Notes under the pieces: generated by a model | The model's database searches: none | The model's input: the letters and a program-made list of their open reading frames with translations, nothing else | Told to the model about the DNA's origin: nothing | Origin: Microbispora sp. H13382 | GTDB taxonomy: Bacteria > Actinomycetota > Actinomycetes > Streptosporangiales > Streptosporangiaceae | Assembly: GCF_014161445.1 (NCBI RefSeq) | Contig: NZ_JABBXA010000020.1 | Location: forward strand, 121,793 to 185,792 | Reading direction: 5' to 3' | DNA: 64,000 nt | Shown: positions 48,112-57,574 of the stretch, piece after piece | How the letters are laid out: every line of letters begins with the position of its first letter | Position numbering within the stretch: position 1 is the first letter of the stretch | Made by a program: the position numbers and the translations under genes

Positions 48112-48993
48112 CTATCTCAGTCCTCCGACGGACAGTCCGCCGCGCCAGTGCCGCTGAAGGGTGAAGAAGGCGATGATGAGCGGGACCACCGAGACGAGCG
48201 CGCCCAGGATGATGAGGCTCCAAAGAGAGGTGCTACCCGCGTTGTTCGCCGAGGCGATTCCCTGCCAGAGGCCGAGCCCGACGGTGACGGGGAAGAGCCG
48301 GTTGTCGGAGAGCATGGCGAGGGGCAGGAAGTAGTTGTTCCAGGACGCCACGGCGGACAGGAGCAGCACCGTGACCACCGCGGGCCGCATCAGCGGGAAG
48401 GCGACCTGGAGGAACGTCCGCAGTTCACCCGCGCCGTCGACCCGCGCCGCGTCCAGGATCTCGTCGGGCACCGCGTCGCGCGCGTACACGTGCATCAGGT
48501 AGACGCCGAATGGATTGAGCAGCGACGGAAGGATCACCGCCCAGATCGTGTTCGTCAGGCCGAGCCCGGAGAACATCATGAAGGTGGGGATCACCAGGGC
48601 GGTCGCGGGCACCATCAACGCGCCCAGCAGGACCGAGAAGCTGAAGCGCCTGCCGGCGAACCGGTATTTGGCGAATCCGTAGCCGGCCAGGACGGCCAGG
48701 ACCGTGGCGCCGATCCCGCCCGCGAACGCGTACAGCGTGGAGTTGAGGATCCACCTGCCGTAGATGCCGCCGTCGAAGGTGAACAGCCGCTGGAGGTTTC
48801 CAAAGTAGTCGACCGAATCGGCGAACCACAGGGTGTTGCTGCCGCTGAACAGGCCGGGAGCGTCTTTGGAACTGTTGACGATGACCCACCAGAACGGCAC
48901 CAGGAAGTAGACGACCAGGAAGCCGAGGAAGATCTGCAGCGGGAGATGGCGCTGGGGACGGCGGCGTACGCCGGCGCGGGAGCTGCCGGTCAT
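48112..48993 (-). CDS. CUT1 sugar ABC transporter permease (MalG/GanQ-like)
   Basis: A 293-residue permease with six membrane segments and the EAA loop EILDAARVDGAGELRTFLQV (ATPase contact). It begins MTGSSRAGVRRRPQRHLPLQ. Its ATG shares one base with the stop of the partner permease (TGATG). With the partner and binding protein it imports an oligosaccharide; the ATPase is not encoded here and is probably a shared MsiK-type subunit encoded elsewhere, as is usual in actinomycetes. Confidence 0.92.
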   Translation of the reverse strand: MTGSSRAGVRRRPQRHLPLQIFLGFLVVYFLVPFWWVIVNSSKDAPGLFSGSNTLWFADSVDYFGNLQRLFTFDGGIYGRWILNSTLYAFAGGIGATVLAVLAGYGFAKYRFAGRRFSFSVLLGALMVPATALVIPTFMMFSGLGLTNTIWAVILPSLLNPFGVYLMHVYARDAVPDEILDAARVDGAGELRTFLQVAFPLMRPAVVTVLLLSAVASWNNYFLPLAMLSDNRLFPVTVGLGLWQGIASANNAGSTSLWSLIILGALVSVVPLIIAFFTLQRHWRGGLSVGGLR

Positions 48994-49934
48994 CAGAAGA
49001 AGCTCCTCCGCTTGCGGGTGAAGAACAGGAAGGCGTAGACGCAGACGAACACGATCCCGCCGAGGGCGAAGGAGATCGCCGATCCGTAGTTGAAGTTCGC
49101 GAGCCCGAACGCCTGCTGGTAGGCGTACATGTTGGGGGTGAATCCCGGCGAGATCGTGCCGGCCGCGAGATAGCGCAGGATCTGTGGTTCGTTGAAGAAC
49201 TGCAGGGTGCCGATGAGCGAGAAGACCAGGATCAGGAGCAGCGCGGGGGCGATCAGCGGGATTTTGATCCGGAGCGCGATCTGCCATTTCCCGGCGCCGT
49301 CCATGCGGGCGGCCTCGTAAAGCGTCGGGTCGATTCCCTGGAGCGCCGCGTACAGAATGATCATGTAGTAGCCGGCCCACTGCCAGGTGACGACGTTGAT
49401 CAGGCCGTAGAAGATCAGATTGCTGCTGAAGAAGTCGGGCGCGGTGGCGCCGAACAATCCGAAGATGTCGGTGAGCGGCCCGAAGCTCTTGCTGTAGAGG
49501 AATCCCCACATGACCGCCCCGATGACCGTGGGGATGGCGTAGGGAAGGAAGATCATGAGGCGGGAGAAGCGGGTGAACAGCGAGGTCACGGCGTCCAGGA
49601 TGAGTGCCATCGCGAGCGCGATGACGATCTGCAGCGGGATGGCGACGAGCGAGAAGCGGATGACGAACCACGCCCCGGACAGGAAAGTCGGGTCGGTGAA
49701 CGCCTTCACGTAGTTGCCGAGGAAGACGAAGCTGGTGCCGCCGATCAGCTTCTTCTGCCAGAGGCTGAGGTAGAACGCGTACGCGAGCGGCGCGATGAGA
49801 AGCGCCAGGAAGACGATCGCGAAAGGCCCGACGAAGAGCCACCCCATCAGGTGCTCACGGAGGCGCACCTTGCCGCGGACCTTGTGCGCTTTCTCTTGAG
49901 TGCTCGCTGCACTCTCCTCGATCAGGAGGGTCAT
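48993..49934 (-). CDS. CUT1 sugar ABC transporter permease (MalF/GanP-like)
   Basis: A 313-residue permease: LMGWLFVGPFAIVFLALLIA as the first membrane segment, then five more, and the EAA loop LYEAARMDGAGKWQIALRIK. It follows the binding-protein gene across a 17-bp perfect hairpin at 49967-50004, which probably lowers permease expression relative to the binding protein. Start ATG with AGGAGGGTC upstream. Confidence 0.92.
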   Translation of the reverse strand: MTLLIEESAASTQEKAHKVRGKVRLREHLMGWLFVGPFAIVFLALLIAPLAYAFYLSLWQKKLIGGTSFVFLGNYVKAFTDPTFLSGAWFVIRFSLVAIPLQIVIALAMALILDAVTSLFTRFSRLMIFLPYAIPTVIGAVMWGFLYSKSFGPLTDIFGLFGATAPDFFSSNLIFYGLINVVTWQWAGYYMIILYAALQGIDPTLYEAARMDGAGKWQIALRIKIPLIAPALLLILVFSLIGTLQFFNEPQILRYLAAGTISPGFTPNMYAYQQAFGLANFNYGSAISFALGGIVFVCVYAFLFFTRKRRSFF

Positions 49935-49966
49935 TGTGGGCTCCGGGAAGTCGATGCTGGGGGTGA

Positions 49967-50004
49967 CGGGCGGGCCGGCCGGGGACGCCCGGCCGGCCCG
50001 CCCG
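49967..50004 (-). terminator. Intra-operon hairpin after the binding-protein gene
   Basis: A perfect 17-bp stem (CGGGCGGGCCGGCCGGG and complement) with a GACG loop. Such hairpins stabilise or partly terminate the upstream message and give excess binding protein. Confidence 0.75.
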
Positions 50005-50009
50005 TGGTG

Positions 50010-51407
50010 TCACTGGACGGTGAACCCTTGCTCCTTGGCGTAGCCCACCACGTCCTCCTGGAGCCGGTCGGCGGCCTGCGCACCGGTGACGGAGCCCTGG
50101 ATGATCGCACTGACCTGCTTCGTCATGGCGTCGAAGTAGTACTGGCCGAACGGGGCGTAGGTCATGCCCTTGTAGGCGTTCGCCGCCGGGACGTAGACCT
50201 CCTTGTTCGCCTGCTGACCGTCGAAGAAGTTCACCTTCAGGTCCACGAACTCGGGACTGTTGAGCGCCTTGAGGTTCAGCGGGAAGATGATCTGGTTGGT
50301 CCAGCCGTCGGTGAGCGACTCGTCGTCGGCGTAGAGGCCGTACGCCACCTTCGCCGCGAGTTCGGGGTTCTTCGCCTGGCTCGTCACCGAGAAGGCCGAC
50401 CCGCCCCAGTTCACCTGCACCGGATTGCCGGGATCCCACTGCGGGAGCGGCGCCACCGCCCACTTACCGGTGTCCTCGCCCTTGCCGACGCCCGCGCCGG
50501 TGAGGTATCCGGGCGCCCAGGCCGCCGAGATGTACGTCGCGTACTTGCCGTTGACCACACCGGCGATGTACTCCGGCGTGAACTGGTCCTGCGTCCCGAC
50601 CAGGCCCTTCTTGGCGAGGCTCCCCCAGTAGTCGAGCACGTCCTTGGATGCCTGGTCGTTCAGCTTGATGCCGATCATCTCCGGCTTCGCCGGATCGTAG
50701 GCGAACGGACTCGCGCCCTTCTGGATCTGCAACGCCATCAGGACGGCCGGCACGTTCGCGCCCAGGTCGCCGAACAGCGGGCCCCCCGCGTCCTTCACCT
50801 TCTGCGCAGCCTGCTCGTACTCGGCCCACGTCTTCGGTGGAGTGACCTTGTACTTGTCGAAGACGTCCTTCCGGTAGATCATCGCCATCGGGCCGCCGTC
50901 GACCGGAACGCCGTAGACCGCGCCGCCGATCGAGACGTCCTTCCACGCGCCCGTGCCGTAGTTGTCCTTGACGGCGTCATAGCCGTACTGCTTGATGTCG
51001 ACGAGCGCCTTCTGGATCTGGAAGGTCGGGATCCGGTCCGCCTCGATCATGATCACGTCGGGCGCGCCGCTGCCCGCCGAGATGGCCGTCTGGAACTTGT
51101 CGTACTCGTCACCGCCCTGACCGACGTTGGTCCAGCAGACCTGCACCTCGTTGTTCTGCTTGTTGAAGTTGTCGACGACGAGCTGCATGTTGGGGTACCA
51201 GCCCCAGAAGGTCACGACCGGCAGGTCCTTCTTGCTGATCGTGTTCGTGCAGTTGCTCGCGTTGTTTCCGCCCGCGTCGTTCGCGGGCGCGGCGCTTCCG
51301 CCCGCGGTGTTCGCGCCCCCTCCCGCGTCGGGGGCGCAGGCGGCCAGCGCGCTCGCGGCGGCGAGCATGGCCGCCGTGACAATTAGTCTTTTCGTCTTCA
51401 TTGACAT
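50010..51407 (-). CDS. Sugar ABC transporter substrate-binding lipoprotein
   Basis: A 465-residue type 1 (family 1) solute-binding lipoprotein with lipobox ASALAAC (Cys24), then a Gly/Ala/Asn linker and the sugar-binding fold beginning LPVVTFWGWYPNMQLVVDNF. Aromatic residues typical of oligosaccharide binders are frequent (YLTGAGVGKGEDTGKWAVAP). The ATG at 51407 has GGGGAG only 3 nt away; the ATG at 51401 has better spacing. It is the first gene of the import operon, with an operator-like palindrome 120 bp upstream. Ligand is probably a plant-wall oligosaccharide, from context. Confidence 0.92.
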   Translation of the reverse strand: MSMKTKRLIVTAAMLAAASALAACAPDAGGGANTAGGSAAPANDAGGNNASNCTNTISKKDLPVVTFWGWYPNMQLVVDNFNKQNNEVQVCWTNVGQGGDEYDKFQTAISAGSGAPDVIMIEADRIPTFQIQKALVDIKQYGYDAVKDNYGTGAWKDVSIGGAVYGVPVDGGPMAMIYRKDVFDKYKVTPPKTWAEYEQAAQKVKDAGGPLFGDLGANVPAVLMALQIQKGASPFAYDPAKPEMIGIKLNDQASKDVLDYWGSLAKKGLVGTQDQFTPEYIAGVVNGKYATYISAAWAPGYLTGAGVGKGEDTGKWAVAPLPQWDPGNPVQVNWGGSAFSVTSQAKNPELAAKVAYGLYADDESLTDGWTNQIIFPLNLKALNSPEFVDLKVNFFDGQQANKEVYVPAANAYKGMTYAPFGQYYFDAMTKQVSAIIQGSVTGAQAADRLQEDVVGYAKEQGFTVQ

Positions 51408-51529
51408 GATCTCCCCTTCGGGGTCACAGCGCACAAGGGGTCCATGCGCCGCCGCTGAGGCCGAGCGATCGGCCGGGACGGGGCGCGGATGACACGATCC
51501 GCGCCCTGTCCCTCGCGCCGATTTCTCAA

Positions 51530-51543
51530 TGTGAGCGCTCACA
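51530..51543. promoter_or_regulatory. LacI-type operator before the sugar importer
   Basis: TGTGAGCGCTCACA is a perfect 14-bp palindrome with the central CG typical of LacI-family sites, followed by a partial half-site (CGCTCACG). It differs from the CGTTAtCGgTTACG sites of the nearby LacI and GH3 genes. Confidence 0.6.
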
Positions 51544-51605
51544 CGCTCACGTGCGTGGCGAGCATCACCGGGGGCCCGGTGGTGTCGCCTCCAGTGGGCC
51601 TGGGA

Positions 51606-53783
51606 TCAGCGCTTGAACAAGCGCGGTGCCAGGTCGATGAGGTTCTTCTGCCACACGTCCCAGCCGTGCGGCCCGGGGGTGACCCCGTCGAACTCGTAAC
51701 GGATGCCGAGGTTGTCCATCGTGGTCAGTCCCGCCATGAACGACGGGTACACGAAGTCGGTGACGTCGCCGACGTACACGCGCAGCAGCTTGGTCCCGTT
51801 GTTGATCGCCGCCACGTCGACGCCGGTGCCGCCGCCGAACCCGGCCGAGAACGCCGCGATGTAGGCGAACCGGCCCGGGTACGCCTTGAGCATCCCGATC
51901 GTCTGTCCACCACCCATCGAGAGGCCGGCGAGTGCCTGCTGCGACGGGTCGCCGGAGACGTTGTACCGGGCGCGTACGGCCGGGTCGATGTTCTCCAGCA
52001 GTTCCTTGTTGAAGTTGGACACATTGCCGTTGCTCATCACGACCACCATCGGCACCAGGTTGCCGTCACGGTAGTGGTTGTCGAGAATCTGCTTGGCGCG
52101 TCCCATCTCGACCCAGTCCGTGTGGTTCTGGCCGCCACCGTGCTGCAGGTAGAAGACGGGATACGGCTCCGCGCGGTTCGGGTCGTAGCCGGGCGGGGTC
52201 CAGACCAACGCGGTCCGGTCCTGGTTCGTCACGTTGCTGCGGTACGTCAGACTCTCGACCTTCCCGCCCTGACCGGCGGGAACGTCCGTGACCAGGCGTG
52301 CCCTCTCACCGGGGACGAGGAAGGTGCTCCAGGTGGGCTCGGTGGTCACCTTCGTCGGGTTCGACGCGTCCTTGACCGCGACCCGATCCACGATGAGCCG
52401 GTAGTAGTAGAACCACGGCTCGAACGGGCCCACGGTCGCCCGCCACCGGTCGCCCTCACGGGACAGCGGGACGCGCAGCCAGCTCCCGCCGGGAGCGATG
52501 TTCGCCCACACCGTGACGTGCTTGGCGTCCTTGAAGTCCGTCGTGGTCTCGAAGGTGACGAAGCCGTCCTGCACGAACGGCGTCGGCGTGGTGCCGGGCG
52601 CCGGCGGGGTGAACTCGCCCTTCAGCGGCTCGTGACCGGCGCTCGGACCGTGGTCCGACGCCTTACGGAACAGCCGCGGCAGGAAATCGATCAGGTTCTC
52701 CTGCCAGGCGGTCCAGTTCGCCCCGCCGTCGGGGTTGACCCCGTCGAACTCGTACTTGACGCGGGCGCGGTCCAGCGCCTTCGTCAGGCGGACGGTCGCG
52801 TTGTACGCGGGATCGGTCACGTTCCCGGTGTACAGACGCACCAGCTTGACACCGGGGTTCGGTCCGGGGCCGGGCTTCCCACCGGCGACCTCCGTGAGGA
52901 GGCCCGAGAACGAGCCGGCGTAGGCGAACTGGCCGGGGCCGGTCAGGGCGGCACGCAACGCCTGCGACCCGCCCTCGGACACACCGGCGATCGCCTGGTG
53001 CTCCCGGTCGCGGTGGACGCGGTAGGCGTCCCCGACCGCCTTGCGGAGGTCCTTGAGCTCCTTGTCGTCGTCCGGTCCGCGACCGTCGGTGATCACGACC
53101 ACCATCGGCTCGATGGCGCCGTCGGCCGACAGGTTGTCGAGGATCTGCCTGGCACGGCCGAGGTCGAGCCAGTCGGTGGCGCTCCTGTCCGTGCCGGACT
53201 GCAGGTACAGCACCGGATACGGCTTGCCGCCCTTGGCCGAGTACCCCGGCGGGGTCCAGACCAGGGCCGACCGCTCCTCCTTCTTGACCCGGTAGGTCAG
53301 GGTCTCGACCTTGCCGCCCTGCCCCTCAGGCGCGTCCGCCAGCAGGCGCGCCGAGTCGCCCTTGACGAGGAAGGTGCTCCACAGAGGCTTGGACGCCACG
53401 GTGGTGCTGTTCGTCGGGTCCTTGAGGCCCTTGGTGTCGTCGCCCGTGACCTGGTAGTAGTACAGCCCCGGCTTGAGCGGGCCAAGGACTCCCGTATAGG
53501 CGCTGCCCCCGCGGCTCAGGCCGAACTCCACCCAGGAGGAGGAGGGGCCGAAGTTCCCCTCGATGACGACCTGGGACACCTGGCCCATGCCGGCCTGGAT
53601 GTCCGCCGTCGGGACGCTGAACGAGACGTAGCCGTCATCCGAGACACTCAGCCACGGCGTGGCCGCCGTGGCCGGCCGCGGCGCGAGTAACACCGCCGCG
53701 AGCGCCATGACTCCGGCGACGATCACCGCCGAGAGCCGTCGTGCGCCCATGGGACGCGACCTGCCGTGATACAGTAAGGTCAT
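51606..53783 (-). CDS. Secreted tandem CE1-like esterase
   Basis: A 725-residue protein with a Sec signal (residues 13-41). It has two homologous halves of about 340 residues, each with a CBM48-like beta domain (first about 43-150, second about 400-500) and a CE1/esterase-D-like catalytic domain. Nucleophiles are Ser269 (GVSEGG) and Ser622 (GLSMGG). The second half has the catalytic His706 in PHGWDVW; at the same place the first half reads GGANWTAW and has no His. Such enzymes remove ferulate or acetate from xylan. The ATG has AGGAG 8 nt upstream. No partner is co-transcribed. Confidence 0.85.
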   Translation of the reverse strand: MTLLYHGRSRPMGARRLSAVIVAGVMALAAVLLAPRPATAATPWLSVSDDGYVSFSVPTADIQAGMGQVSQVVIEGNFGPSSSWVEFGLSRGGSAYTGVLGPLKPGLYYYQVTGDDTKGLKDPTNSTTVASKPLWSTFLVKGDSARLLADAPEGQGGKVETLTYRVKKEERSALVWTPPGYSAKGGKPYPVLYLQSGTDRSATDWLDLGRARQILDNLSADGAIEPMVVVITDGRGPDDDKELKDLRKAVGDAYRVHRDREHQAIAGVSEGGSQALRAALTGPGQFAYAGSFSGLLTEVAGGKPGPGPNPGVKLVRLYTGNVTDPAYNATVRLTKALDRARVKYEFDGVNPDGGANWTAWQENLIDFLPRLFRKASDHGPSAGHEPLKGEFTPPAPGTTPTPFVQDGFVTFETTTDFKDAKHVTVWANIAPGGSWLRVPLSREGDRWRATVGPFEPWFYYYRLIVDRVAVKDASNPTKVTTEPTWSTFLVPGERARLVTDVPAGQGGKVESLTYRSNVTNQDRTALVWTPPGYDPNRAEPYPVFYLQHGGGQNHTDWVEMGRAKQILDNHYRDGNLVPMVVVMSNGNVSNFNKELLENIDPAVRARYNVSGDPSQQALAGLSMGGGQTIGMLKAYPGRFAYIAAFSAGFGGGTGVDVAAINNGTKLLRVYVGDVTDFVYPSFMAGLTTMDNLGIRYEFDGVTPGPHGWDVWQKNLIDLAPRLFKR

Positions 53784-53911
53784 ACCGAAAACTCCTTGTG
53801 ATGGTCGGCAGCGGGGTAGGGCCGCTCAGCCGACCTAGCTTCTCGGTGTATGTGACGCGGTTTGTGTAGCTTTACCTCCGTTCGTCACTGGTTTGATGTG
53901 TTTCCTGAACG

Positions 53912-53925
53912 CCAGGTGCACCTGG
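53912..53925. promoter_or_regulatory. Palindrome between LacI gene and esterase gene
   Basis: CCAGGTGCACCTGG, followed by a second GGTGCACC copy at 53928. It lies in the 163-bp gap upstream of the esterase and may be its operator or the end of the regulator transcript. Confidence 0.35.
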
Positions 53926-53946
53926 ATGGTGCACCTGTGCGTCGTG

Positions 53947-54984
53947 TCAGGGTCTCTTTGTGATCTGCGGTGTCGTGATCCGCGGTGGTGCGGTGGAGCC
54001 GCGGACCACCAACCGGGTCGGAAGCAGTATTTGGCGGGGGCCCTCCCACTCGCCGGTCACCAGCGACTTGAGCATGCGCGCGGCCTCGTGTCCGAGGCGG
54101 TACATCGACTGGTCCACCGTGGTCAGCGCCGGCTCGGCCAGCGCCGACTCCGGAATGTTGTCGAATCCGACCACCGACAGGTCGCCGGGAACGTCGAGCC
54201 CCAACTCCTTCGCGACCTCCAGAACCTTCAGGGCCATTCCGTCGCTCGCGGCGAAGATCGCCGTCGGCCGGTCCGGCCTTTCCAGCAACGCGCGCGCCAG
54301 CGGGATCGCCGACTCGGGATTGAAGTCGCCCCTGCCGATCAACGTCGGATCGGCCGGAACTCCCGCTTCGGCCAGCGCCCTGCGGTAACCCTCCTCACGC
54401 GACCAGGCCGCCGCGAGGCTGGAACGGCCCGCGATGAATCCGATACGCCGATGGCCCAGGCCGAGCAGATGCTCGACCACCTGGGTGGCACCCGCGAGGT
54501 TGTCGGCCGTCACGGACGGCACCGTCGAGTCCCTCACCGGATCTATGACCACGACCGGAGTGCTGCTCCGCACCTCACCCCAGGGCGTGACCACGATGCA
54601 TCCGTCCGTGAGGGTGCCCGACAGGCGGGTCAGGTGCCGCTGCTCCCAGCCCTCCGAGTACGTCCCGTAGAGATCGCTGTTGGCATAGATGATCAGGTCG
54701 AAGCCGGACTGGCGCAGGGCATCCATCACGCCCTTGAGCACCTCGGCCGTATAGGACTGGAAGCTGTGCGTCACCAGGCCCAGAACGTTGGTGCGGCTGC
54801 GGCGCAGGCTGGTCGCCACGAGGCTCGACTCGTAGCCCAGCCGCTCGATGGCCGAACGGACCTGCGCGATGGTGCTGGCACTGACGCCGTAACGCCCGTT
54901 GACCACCCGCGACACCGTCGCGGTGGAGACGCCCGCCAGACGCGCGACGTCGCTCATCGTCACCGGCGTATCGCCGTCGGCCAT
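53947..54984 (-). CDS. LacI family transcriptional regulator
   Basis: A 345-residue LacI regulator: helix-turn-helix and hinge in TMSDVARLAGVSTATVSRVV and VRSAIERLGYESSLVATSLR, then the periplasmic-binding-like effector domain (NVLGLVTHSFQSYTAEVLKG to LVVRGSTAPPRITTP). It should repress the neighbouring glycosidase, esterase and perhaps importer genes until a sugar binds. I start at the ATG at 54984 (MADGDTPVTM), with AGAGGG upstream. Two inverted 14-mers in its promoter suggest autoregulation and control of neighbouring genes. Confidence 0.9.
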   Translation of the reverse strand: MADGDTPVTMSDVARLAGVSTATVSRVVNGRYGVSASTIAQVRSAIERLGYESSLVATSLRRSRTNVLGLVTHSFQSYTAEVLKGVMDALRQSGFDLIIYANSDLYGTYSEGWEQRHLTRLSGTLTDGCIVVTPWGEVRSSTPVVVIDPVRDSTVPSVTADNLAGATQVVEHLLGLGHRRIGFIAGRSSLAAAWSREEGYRRALAEAGVPADPTLIGRGDFNPESAIPLARALLERPDRPTAIFAASDGMALKVLEVAKELGLDVPGDLSVVGFDNIPESALAEPALTTVDQSMYRLGHEAARMLKSLVTGEWEGPRQILLPTRLVVRGSTAPPRITTPQITKRP

Positions 54985-55006
54985 GCCGCCCTCTCTACAT
55001 TGCAAT

Positions 55007-55048
55007 CGTTATCGGTTACGTTTCCAACGCTTAACGTAAGCGATAACG
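55007..55048. promoter_or_regulatory. Two inverted LacI-type operator copies
   Basis: CGTTATCGGTTACG (55007-55020) and, on the other strand, CGTTATCGCTTACG (55035-55048) differ at one base. They lie in the promoter of the LacI gene. Confidence 0.65.
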
Positions 55049-55150
55049 AATGCCAACACAAGACCCATTTCGGCCTCTCAGCGCGCCGACCGCATGTCCG
55101 AAAAGGACACAGCCGGATCGCCCCGATACCCCGCCCCACCTGCCGCGCCG

Positions 55151-57550
55151 TCATCTCGGCCACGCGGTCGCCGGTGGCACTTCCACGACGTCGACCGCGC
55201 CCGTGTAGGCCTTTCGGACCTCGGTCCGGTCAGCGTCGCCGGTGATGGCGAACGTGCCCGCGGGGGTAAGAACAGTGGAGGAGAAGCCGACATATACCTC
55301 AATATGTCCGGTTTCTATGGCGTAGTCCATGTTGCGGTTGTAGAAACCAAGCTGACCCGTCGGCAGACGGAACCGTATGGCCGTTCGCCGCCCCGGCCCG
55401 GCGTACACACGGGCGAAGCTCTTCAACTCGAGCACAGGCCGGGTGACCGTCGCCTGCGGATCCCGGATGTAGAGCTGGACGACTTCCTCGCCTGCCCGAT
55501 CGCCCGTGTTGGCCACGGTGACCTCCACGGTGACGCTGTCCCCGGCGGTCACTTCGGCGTGGTCCAGCGTGACGTGTTCGATGACGAACGGGGCGTAGCC
55601 GAGTCCGTGGCCGAAGGGGTATCGCGGGCTGACGGGCGAGTCGACGTAATCGCCGTGCCAGTGCGACCGTCCGCCGGACACCTTGTGCCCGTAGAAGACG
55701 GGTATCTGGCCCACGGAGCGCGGGTAGGAGATCGGCAGCTTCCCGCTCGGGTTCACCTCGCCGAGCAGCACCTCGGCGATCGCCTGCGCCCCGGTCTGCC
55801 CGGGCAGCCAGGCCATCAGCACCGCGGCGCACTCCTCGTGCAGGAAGTCGCCGCCGACCGGCCGGCCGGCGACGAGCACCGCCACCACGGGGGTGCCGGT
55901 GGCGACGACGGCACGGACCAGGTCCTCCTGGACACCGGGCAGCTCCAGGCTGGACCGGTCCCTCGACTCGCCCGTCGTGGCCCGGGTCGTCAGCCCCGAA
56001 CGGTCTCCCAGGACCAGCACCGCGACGTCGGCCGCCGCGGCGGCCGCGACCGCCTCGTCGAAACCGTCCCTCGACGCGTCGATCACATCGCACCCGTGCG
56101 CGTAGCGCACCCGGTCGCCCAGGCGAGCCGTGAGCTCGTCGCGCACCGTGGGCACCCCGTCCGTGCTCTCCTCCATCTCGAGGTCGTCCGGCACCGTCAT
56201 CGTCTGGCCGAGCAGACCCTTCCGCTCGCGCGCCTCCAGCAGCGACTCGACATGCGCAGCGAAGGAGTAGTCACCGAGCAGATGCCGGGCGCTGTCGGCG
56301 TTCGGCCCGATGAGGGCGACCGTTCCGGCGCCCGGCCGCAGCGGCAGGACGCCCTCGTTCTTGAGCAGGACGAGGCTGCGGCGAGCCGTCTCGAGCGCCA
56401 CCTCCCGGTGCCGCTCGGCGTTCACCGTCACCGCGACCGCGGTCTCGTCGACGTAGGGGTTCTCGAACAGGCCGAGCTCGAACTTGTGCCGGAGGACCCG
56501 TGCGACCGCTTCGTCCAGTTCCCCCTCGCCGACCTCACCGGCGTCCAGGGCGCGTGCCAGCGCGTCCGCGTACGCGTCCGTCGCCGGAAGCTCGACGTCG
56601 GTGCCCGCGGTGAGCGCCGAAGCCGCCGCCCGCCGCTTGTCCTCGGCGAAGTGGTGATACGAATGGAGATCGTCGACGGCGAAGTAGTCCGACACGACGG
56701 TGCCCGTGAAGCCCCACTCCCCACGGAGGACATCGGTGAGGAGCTCACGGTTGGCATGGCAGGGGATCCCGTCCAGCTCGTGGTAGCCGGCCATCACCGA
56801 CTGGAGGCCCGCCTCCCGGACCGCCGTCTCGAACGGATACAGATACACCTCCCGCAGCAGACGAGGTGGCAGGTGCGCCGGCGCCCAGTTCAACCCGCCC
56901 TCGGACGCCCCGTAACCGACGAAGTGCTTGGCCGTCGCGATGACGCCCTCCGCCGGAGAAGCGCCCTGGAGGCCCCGGATGAACGCCACGCCCATGCGGG
57001 CCACCAGATACGGGTCCTCGCCGTAGGTCTCCTCCGTCCGGCCCCACCGCGGGTCCCGCACCACGTCCAGCACCGGTGAGAGCCCCTGGTGGCTTCCCAT
57101 CGCGCGCATCTGCGCACGGACGGCATCCGCCAGCCGCCGGTTGAGCTCCGGCTCCCAGGTGCTCGCGACCCCGATCGCCTGGGGGAAGATGGTCGCCTCG
57201 CGCGCCATCAAGCCGGAGCACACCTCCTCGTGCACGATCGCCGGAATCCCCAGCCGGGTCTGCGTCACCAGAAACCGCTGGATCGCGTTCGCCACGCGCG
57301 CCACCTGTTCGGCCTTGAGATTGGTGGCTCCGGCGACCCGGGTCACGTGCCCCAAGCCGTGCCGAAGGACCGTCCGTGCCCGCTCCTCCGCGTACCGGCC
57401 GCCGTCCATCACCGAGAACGCCCAGACGCTTCCCAGCTGTGCGAGCTTCTCCTCCCGGGTCATCCGGGCAAGCAGATCCGCCACGCGCTCCCCCACGGGA
57501 GCGGCCCGATCGGTGTAGATCGCCCCGGACTCCTGCCTGACAGTGGTCAC
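55151..57550 (-). CDS. GH3 beta-glycosidase
   Basis: A 799-residue family 3 glycoside hydrolase without a signal peptide, so cytoplasmic. It has the GH3 N-terminal barrel (SPVLDVVRDPRWGRTEETYG, EDP; nucleophile Asp288 in TVVSDYFAVDDL), the alpha/beta sandwich (LVLLKNEGVLPLRPGAGTVA, VALIGPNAD) and a C-terminal fibronectin-III-like domain (VTVEVTVANTGDRAGEEVVQ). It splits beta-linked gluco- or xylo-oligosaccharides taken up by the importer. An operator-like 20-mer lies 25 bp upstream of the start. Specificity (glucosidase or xylosidase) is not decidable; a xylan context favours xylosidase. Confidence 0.92.
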   Translation of the reverse strand: MTTVRQESGAIYTDRAAPVGERVADLLARMTREEKLAQLGSVWAFSVMDGGRYAEERARTVLRHGLGHVTRVAGATNLKAEQVARVANAIQRFLVTQTRLGIPAIVHEEVCSGLMAREATIFPQAIGVASTWEPELNRRLADAVRAQMRAMGSHQGLSPVLDVVRDPRWGRTEETYGEDPYLVARMGVAFIRGLQGASPAEGVIATAKHFVGYGASEGGLNWAPAHLPPRLLREVYLYPFETAVREAGLQSVMAGYHELDGIPCHANRELLTDVLRGEWGFTGTVVSDYFAVDDLHSYHHFAEDKRRAAASALTAGTDVELPATDAYADALARALDAGEVGEGELDEAVARVLRHKFELGLFENPYVDETAVAVTVNAERHREVALETARRSLVLLKNEGVLPLRPGAGTVALIGPNADSARHLLGDYSFAAHVESLLEARERKGLLGQTMTVPDDLEMEESTDGVPTVRDELTARLGDRVRYAHGCDVIDASRDGFDEAVAAAAAADVAVLVLGDRSGLTTRATTGESRDRSSLELPGVQEDLVRAVVATGTPVVAVLVAGRPVGGDFLHEECAAVLMAWLPGQTGAQAIAEVLLGEVNPSGKLPISYPRSVGQIPVFYGHKVSGGRSHWHGDYVDSPVSPRYPFGHGLGYAPFVIEHVTLDHAEVTAGDSVTVEVTVANTGDRAGEEVVQLYIRDPQATVTRPVLELKSFARVYAGPGRRTAIRFRLPTGQLGFYNRNMDYAIETGHIEVYVGFSSTVLTPAGTFAITGDADRTEVRKAYTGAVDVVEVPPATAWPR

Positions 57551-57574
57551 CCGATCACCCCATTCCGCCTTTGC

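Noticed and set aside
51489..53690. 733-codon plus-strand ORF opposite the esterase
   Set aside because: Antisense shadow; no domain, while the minus strand encodes a complete secreted esterase with ribosome site and signal peptide.
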